The notes under the pieces were generated by a model. The model worked only from the letters and a program-made list of their open reading frames with translations. It was not told where the DNA came from and did not search any database. Source: an uncultured Christensenellaceae bacterium (GTDB taxonomy: Bacteria; Bacillota; Clostridia; Christensenellales; Aristaeellaceae). Taken from it: a stretch of 45,311 bases of DNA. Positions 42,414-45,311 of the stretch are shown piece by piece; the stretch's first letter is position 1; the number at the start of each line of letters is the position of its first letter. Made by a program: the position numbers and the translations under genes. The stretch lies in contig CAJOJQ010000021.1 in the NCBI GenBank assembly GCA_905234985.1, positions 1-45,311 on the forward strand, written 5' to 3'.

Positions 42414-42504
42414 GGCGTTCCCTCCGGCGGTCAGAATTAACATATTCTATTATACACGCTCATAAAGCCCGCCGCAAGCAATTGCCACAGAAACGCCGTT
42501 TTCT

Positions 42505-42603
42505 CTATGCATCCGGCGCTGTTATTTCCAACGTCGCCGTATCGAGTCCGGCGAGTTCTTTCTGCCTTTCCCGGGCGTACTGAATCAGGCTGGCGGCAGG
42601 ACA
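42505..42603 (-). pseudogene. Out-of-frame C-terminal tail of the SLOG/DUF1273-like gene
   Basis: In a different reading frame from the upstream part, this stretch encodes CPAASLIQYARERQKELAGL plus a short tail. That is the expected continuation (an amphipathic helix after the Gly-rich loop) of the DUF1273-like protein whose own frame stops at 42585. A one-base change near 42590-42605 separates them. Confidence 0.55.
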
Positions 42604-43013
42604 CCAGCTTTCCCCGTGAAAAATGCCAGCGCCGCGTCGGCTTTTTCCGCCATATACCGGCAGCAGGCTTCCAGATTCCCCGTATCTACCACCCGATCCG
42701 CTTCCACCAGCGCCAAGGACTTCCGGATCTTTTCTGTTCGGGTAAGGTACGGCCCGCGCTCGGTATAGGAACGCACCGCGATCAATTGAAGGGGCGTTTT
42801 GCTGTTGTCCCGAACGTCCGTCAGCACCTCCCAGCACAGCAGGTCGACGCCCGTTTTGATGTCGCAATAGAACGTATCAAAGCCTCGCTGGAGATACGCT
42901 TCTACTGTTTCCCACACGGCCGCCTTCAGCTTCAGCCAGCCCAGCGTGCCCGGCTGCCGGTTCTCCGGCAGGTCTTGCAGCAATACTCCGGCCAGAGCAA
43001 GCGCCTTTCCCAT
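42585..43013 (-). CDS. SLOG/DUF1273-like protein, frame disrupted near the C-terminus
   Basis: This is a 142-residue protein resembling the DUF1273/YpsA-type SLOG fold, which binds nucleotides or related ligands. The features are a GFDTFYCDIKTGVDLLCWE segment (family: a Gly-aromatic strand followed by GVD), PLQLIAVRSYTERGPYL, and an ADRVVDTG segment before the final FFTGKAG loop. The FTGHRP motif usual at the N-terminus is not present. The frame ends at 42585 just after the loop, while the likely C-terminal helix is in another frame. AGGAGG lies 8 nt before the ATG and a good promoter lies upstream, so the gene looks expressed. Either it is decaying or the read contains an indel. Confidence 0.6.
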   Translation of the reverse strand: MGKALALAGVLLQDLPENRQPGTLGWLKLKAAVWETVEAYLQRGFDTFYCDIKTGVDLLCWEVLTDVRDNSKTPLQLIAVRSYTERGPYLTRTEKIRKSLALVEADRVVDTGNLEACCRYMAEKADAALAFFTGKAGVLPPA

Positions 43014-43057
43014 GGTACGTCCCTCCTGTTTTTAAATGTCCATTTATAATGAACTTT

Positions 43058-43086
43058 ATTATACATCGACAGCTACTTTCTCACAA
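43058..43086 (-). promoter_or_regulatory. Promoter of the SLOG-like gene
   Basis: TTGTGA (43086-43081) and TATAAT (43063-43058) are 17 nt apart on the minus strand, about 45 nt from the start codon. Confidence 0.6.
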
Positions 43087-43119
43087 GATGGGTTGATGAA
43101 ATAATCCATTCTGAAAGTA
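43073..43119. promoter_or_regulatory. Spaced inverted repeat CTACTTTC/GAAAGTAG in the divergent region
   Basis: The 8-bp arms at 43073-43080 and 43112-43119 are perfect inverses 31 bp apart. One arm lies in the spacer of the SLOG-gene promoter and the other just before the XRE gene. They could be operator half-sites for that XRE protein; this is inference. Confidence 0.4.
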
Positions 43120-43127
43120 GGTGAAAT

Positions 43128-43469
43128 ATGATGTGTGACTGTATCTTTTCCTATGACAAAACCGCCGTAGGACAGCGCATCCGAAAAAGGCGGATGGAAA
43201 TGCATTTGACGCGGGAGCAAATGGCGGAAAAGCTGGATAAATCCATGCGGATGGTTGGCGACCTGGAACGCGGCACCGTGGGTATGTCCATCGAAACGCT
43301 TTTGACCCTGTGTTCCGTTTTGAAAACCACACCCAACGATTTGCTTTTATTCGATCAAACCGTCAACGACAGTGAACTGGCGTGGGCCTTGGACGCCCTT
43401 TCCAACGCCTCCGAACATGTGCGAACCAGCGCTATCGAAATCCTGCGCGCTTATCTGCGTTCTGTATAG
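43128..43469 (+). CDS. XRE-family helix-turn-helix regulator
   Basis: This is a 113-residue Cro/C1-type transcription factor. The helix-turn-helix spans about residues 14-70 (VGQRIRKRRMEMHLTREQMA, then the recognition region around KSMRMVGDLERG), followed by a 40-residue helical tail that may aid dimerisation. AGGTGA lies before the ATG. It is divergent from the SLOG/DUF1273-like gene and close enough to share a control region with it. The closest matches would be chromosomal regulators of unknown targets. Confidence 0.88.
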   Translation: MMCDCIFSYDKTAVGQRIRKRRMEMHLTREQMAEKLDKSMRMVGDLERGTVGMSIETLLTLCSVLKTTPNDLLLFDQTVNDSELAWALDALSNASEHVRTSAIEILRAYLRSV

Positions 43470-43522
43470 AATTCGCCCTTGCGTTTTGCATGACAACGTA
43501 TGAACCGCTCGTTTTTCGGCAT

Positions 43523-43552
43523 AAAAAAAATCGGCCCTTATGCAGAAGCCGA
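43523..43552 (-). terminator. Possible minus-strand terminator
   Basis: TCGGC (43548-43552 read on minus) pairs with GCCGA over a 12-nt loop and is followed on the minus strand by T8. It lies within the 43470-43698 gap, about 145 bp beyond the stop of the DUF4160-like gene. The rest of that gap shows nothing I can assign. Confidence 0.45.
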
Positions 43553-43698
43553 CAGATGCGAAAATGCAGCTGTGAAAAAAACACTTGAACCGGAAAAGGA
43601 ATAAAGTGAAGTTGAGAATGGATCTCATCTGGCGATGTTGCTGAACTGCGGGTTGAACGGTGAGCGTGAATTCTCAAAGTATGGTAATATGCGGAGGA

Positions 43699-44043
43699 TC
43701 ATCCCTCAAAGAATCCTTTTCCGCCGAATTCTTTCCAGGTCTTATACATATCCAAATAGTTCTCTTTGATGAAGCGCTGGATGATTCCTATCTCCCTGTC
43801 AGTCAGGTCGCCGCGATGCTGTAACATCGTACTGCCGTCCGCTCTTACGAAAAACTTACCGGAGTCCGCTTCCGTCAGTTTCTTGTCGCTGGCGTGGACA
43901 TGCATCGCTTCGATGATGCAATGAGAGGTAAAATACAGATAGTGATCCGCAATCCTTTCAATTTCTTTTTCCGGATACCTCTGATTTGGAGGAATATCAA
44001 GGCCCCTGCACGGCACGGACTCGAATGATGTTCTCTTCCGCAT
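43699..44043 (-). CDS. DUF4160-like protein
   Basis: This is a 114-residue protein resembling DUF4160. MHVHAS (the family's His-x-His), GKFFVRADGS and the C-terminal helix LTDREIGIIQRFIKENYLDMYKTW all correspond. DUF4160 proteins often partner with DUF2442 in small toxin-antitoxin-like loci, but no partner is seen here. The ATG at 44043 is used; an ATG at 44091 would place a GC-rich hairpin inside the coding region. The ribosome site before 44043 is only GGCGG, inside the hairpin, so expression may be low or controlled. Confidence 0.6.
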   Translation of the reverse strand: MRKRTSFESVPCRGLDIPPNQRYPEKEIERIADHYLYFTSHCIIEAMHVHASDKKLTEADSGKFFVRADGSTMLQHRGDLTDREIGIIQRFIKENYLDMYKTWKEFGGKGFFEG

Positions 44044-44047
44044 GCTG

Positions 44048-44082
44048 AAACCGCCGCGCAGGTTTTCCCCGCGCGGCGGCTT
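44048..44082 (-). terminator. Strong GC hairpin after the 58-residue protein gene
   Basis: Twelve bases (44071-44082) pair with 44048-44059 (CCGCCGCGC core) over an 11-nt loop, with A/T pairs at the base. It lies directly downstream of the DUF1540 unit on the minus strand and probably ends that transcript, although the U-tract is short. Confidence 0.6.
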
Positions 44083-44093
44083 GCTGTTCATTT

Positions 44094-44270
44094 TTAATCA
44101 TTTTCCGGCGGGTGGATCGCGCCCAATTCGGCGATATTCCGCTTTTCCTCCAGGGTTTCCGCCTGGGCGGGCAGGATGCCGGTACACTCGGTCATGGAGG
44201 CCGCCTGCTGGATATCAAACAGGGGATCGCTGGCCTGTGCAGGGGGGTTCGCGCGGCGTTTCCTGCTCAT
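44094..44270 (-). CDS. Small conserved protein with an ASMTECTG motif
   Basis: This is a 58-residue protein with a Lys/Arg-rich N-terminus, then FDIQQAASMTECTGILPA and an acidic C-terminus. I recognise the ASMTECTG pattern from small uncharacterised proteins of Clostridia that occur beside DUF1540 genes. The ATG at 44270 is preferred because it overlaps the DUF1540 stop (ATGA) and has GGAG about 10 nt upstream; an ATG at 44291 lies inside the DUF1540 gene. Its transcription from the sigma-G-like promoter points to a spore role, but the function is unknown. Confidence 0.7.
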   Translation of the reverse strand: MSRKRRANPPAQASDPLFDIQQAASMTECTGILPAQAETLEEKRNIAELGAIHPPEND

Positions 44271-44437
44271 TTGGTTTCGTAGCTCCGGCACATGCTTTCA
44301 TCGGCGGGATCCCCGGAGTAGGCCATGGGCGTGGGGGCTACCTGAATGCTTTCCAGGGCGCACAGGCCTTCTTCCTCCTTCAAATGGCGGCAGGATTCCA
44401 CAGAGCAATGGATGCACTGATGCTTTTTTTCGGTCAT
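44267..44437 (-). CDS. DUF1540 Cys-rich small protein
   Basis: This is a 56-residue protein of the DUF1540 type, with a Cys/His pattern C-x2-C-x4-C-x-H-x8-C and a final Cys-x-S/Tyr segment (CSVESCRHLK, then CALESIQVAP, MCRSY), probably binding zinc. AGGAGA lies about 8 nt before the ATG at 44437. The same frame is open to 45172, but the rest is antisense to queT. It is the first gene of a two-gene unit with the 58-residue protein, under a sigma-G-like promoter, so it is probably forespore-expressed. Confidence 0.82.
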   Translation of the reverse strand: MTEKKHQCIHCSVESCRHLKEEEGLCALESIQVAPTPMAYSGDPADESMCRSYETK

Positions 44438-44493
44438 GGGATTGATCTCCTTTCCTTTTTCGGCGTTTCGGCGGCTTTGCGCCGCGTCGGAAA

Positions 44494-44523
44494 CAGTATG
44501 CGCAAAAATCTTTCTTGCCATGC
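44494..44523 (-). promoter_or_regulatory. Sigma-G-like forespore promoter of the DUF1540 unit
   Basis: On the minus strand, GCATG (44523-44519), an 18-nt spacer and CATACTG (44500-44494) match the boxes and spacing in front of the spore protein gene exactly, including the TTTTGCG flank. It overlaps the queT promoter on the other strand. Confidence 0.7.
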
Positions 44524-44543
44524 GGGCGGATTTATGGTAAAGT
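44515..44543 (+). promoter_or_regulatory. Promoter of queT
   Basis: TTGCCA (44515-44520) and TAAAGT (44538-44543) are 17 nt apart. Transcription would start near 44550 and give a leader of about 100 nt. Confidence 0.45.
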
Positions 44544-44549
44544 AACGTC

Positions 44550-44650
44550 CTGCCGACTGTATTCGGCAGCGGATGATGCGCGAAAGCCGCGCCACCCATC
44601 CGAAAAAACAGGATGCGCGAAAAGCCATCCTTACGAAAGGAGATTTTGAC
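44550..44650 (+). promoter_or_regulatory. Structured leader of queT with sequestered ribosome site (candidate riboswitch)
   Basis: Hairpin 1 is CTGCCGA pairing with TCGGCAG. A GGATG...CATCC helix encloses a GCGC/GCGC hairpin, then a second GGATG...CATCC hairpin follows, and finally TCCTT pairs with AAGGA and covers the ribosome site. preQ1 riboswitches commonly precede queT genes. The class-I preQ1 sequence is absent, so this is either another class or a different regulator. Confidence 0.45.
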
Positions 44651-45136
44651 ATGAAGAAGGATTCCCTCAATGTCAAAACCTTGTGTATGGGCGGAGCCAT
44701 CGCCGCGCTGTATGTGGTGCTGACGCTGGTGGCCCAGGCGTTCGGCCTGGCCAGCGGCGCCATTCAGGTCCGCCTTTCCGAAGCGCTCACCATTCTGCCC
44801 TGCTTCACCTTGGCGGCGGTGCCGGGCCTGACGGTGGGCTGCGTGCTTGCCAATCTGATCACGGGCTGCGCCATATGGGACGTGGTGTTCGGCAGCCTGG
44901 CTACCCTGATTGGAGCCGTCGGCACCCTGCTGCTTCAGAAAAAGCCGCTGCTTGCCTGGATCCCCCCGGTGGTGAGCAACGCCATCATCGTGCCCATCGT
45001 GCTGCAGCAGGTGTACGGCGTGCCGGATTCCTTCTGGTATCTGATGCTGACGGTTGGCGCGGGCGAAGTGATCGCCTGCGGCGTCCTGGGCCTGGCCCTG
45101 TACAAGGGGCTTGAAAAAGTGCCCAAGCTGTTTTGA
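44651..45136 (+). CDS. queT: QueT-family queuosine precursor transporter
   Basis: This is a 161-residue membrane protein of the QueT family, the substrate-binding (S) component of an ECF-type transporter for queuosine precursors. It has about five helices, and the characteristic GAIQVRLSEALTILPCF segment follows the first. The ATG at 44651 is preferred because AAGGAG lies about 9 nt upstream; the frame is open back to 44573 without membrane-protein sequence. It is preceded by a structured leader and followed by a strong terminator. Confidence 0.9.
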   Translation: MKKDSLNVKTLCMGGAIAALYVVLTLVAQAFGLASGAIQVRLSEALTILPCFTLAAVPGLTVGCVLANLITGCAIWDVVFGSLATLIGAVGTLLLQKKPLLAWIPPVVSNAIIVPIVLQQVYGVPDSFWYLMLTVGAGEVIACGVLGLALYKGLEKVPKLF

Positions 45137-45146
45137 AAATCGCCTG

Positions 45147-45184
45147 AACGTGGAGCCTGGAAAGGATTCCACGTTTTTCTTTTT
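45147..45184 (+). terminator. Rho-independent terminator after queT
   Basis: AACGTGGA (45147-45154) pairs with TCCACGTT (45168-45175) and is followed by TTTCTTTTTT. Confidence 0.88.
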
Positions 45185-45187
45185 TCG

Positions 45188-45216
45188 TTGCGAAAAAAGA
45201 ATTTTTCATATATAAT
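45188..45216 (+). promoter_or_regulatory. Promoter of a gene that starts at or beyond the right edge
   Basis: TTGCGA (45188-45193) and a perfect TATAAT (45211-45216) are 17 nt apart. A leader of about 80 nt follows, containing CTCCTCC that can pair with a GGAGGG ribosome site at 45286-45291. No ATG follows that site before the window ends. Confidence 0.7.
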
Positions 45217-45311
45217 AACTCAACTTTCCCATAAGCAATTCTCCTCCAAGTCCAATAGCAACAGCGAAAAGCAGGAAGAAAAAAGGAGGGTTGACATTCA
45301 AGCAGGAACGG

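Noticed and set aside
44550..44650. Class-I preQ1 riboswitch upstream of queT
   Set aside because: The short class-I consensus with its A-rich tail is not present; only a longer structured leader is seen.
44438..45172. Long N-terminal extension of the DUF1540 frame
   Set aside because: The extension is antisense to queT; the 56-residue start at 44437 has AGGAGA and the family's expected N-terminus.

Overview
The window looks like a chromosomal stretch from a spore-forming, probably anaerobic member of the Clostridia (Bacillota). The evidence is an alpha/beta-type small acid-soluble spore protein gene, two matching forespore-type (sigma-G-like) promoters, a DUF1540 Cys-rich protein, minimal Fe-S assembly modules typical of anaerobes, and strong AGGAGG-type ribosome binding sites. 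Most of the window is GC-rich by eye; the first few kilobases and some intergenic elements are more AT-rich. Assignment below class level is not possible from the sequence alone. No rRNA, tRNA or CRISPR array was seen. No gap between genes exceeds about 300 bases; the largest (21585-21847, 43470-43698, 14601-14815) are described as features.

Layout. (1) 1-1318: the 3' part of a large serine recombinase, the edge of a mobile element. (2) 1340-18940: a signalling island. It holds three diguanylate cyclases (GGDEF), two HD-GYP proteins, two LytS-type sensor kinases each with its own unusual response regulator (an XRE HTH-receiver in reversed domain order, and a receiver plus winged-helix/SARP-like regulator), a PAP2-family membrane protein and secreted or membrane proteins of unknown function. 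The HD-GYP protein at 14816-18940 is a 1374-residue beta-propeller/Y_Y_Y sensor with a duplicated C-terminal module. (3) 18961-21584: a PPC/DUF296 protein and a large secreted protein. (4) 21607-21863: a 160-bp MITE-like element, a bidirectional terminator and a perfect 29-bp tandem duplication. (5) 21848-28157 (minus): a complete oppABCDF-type peptide transporter operon whose OppC carries an SH3-like insert. (6) 28415-30476: an IscR-like regulator, cysteine desulfurase and IscU scaffold (a minimal ISC set). (7) 30490-35753: HflX with a JAMM-like N-terminal domain, two VanY-type carboxypeptidases, an RNase H-like exonuclease and a TPR protein. (8) 35916-38481 (minus): a two-gene SufBC-type minimal Suf system and a methyltransferase. 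(9) 38675-42413 (minus): spore protein, DUF624-like membrane protein and a PhoR/PhoB-like two-component system. (10) 42505-44437: a frame-disrupted SLOG/DUF1273-like gene divergent from an XRE regulator, a DUF4160-like gene, and a DUF1540 plus small-protein pair under a sigma-G-like promoter. (11) 44651-45136: queT behind a structured leader, followed by the promoter and leader of a gene that starts at or beyond the right edge.

How it fits together. The first third is dominated by cyclic-di-GMP making and breaking enzymes linked to membrane sensing, so c-di-GMP output is probably adjusted by several extracellular cues. The middle covers peptide uptake and Fe-S cluster assembly by two minimal systems about 6 kb apart. 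Several non-coding signals recur within the window: an identical GCATG-N18-CATACTG promoter in front of two small-gene units, a hairpin whose two copies differ by compensatory changes, and a palindromic GGTAGGA-repeat element present twice.
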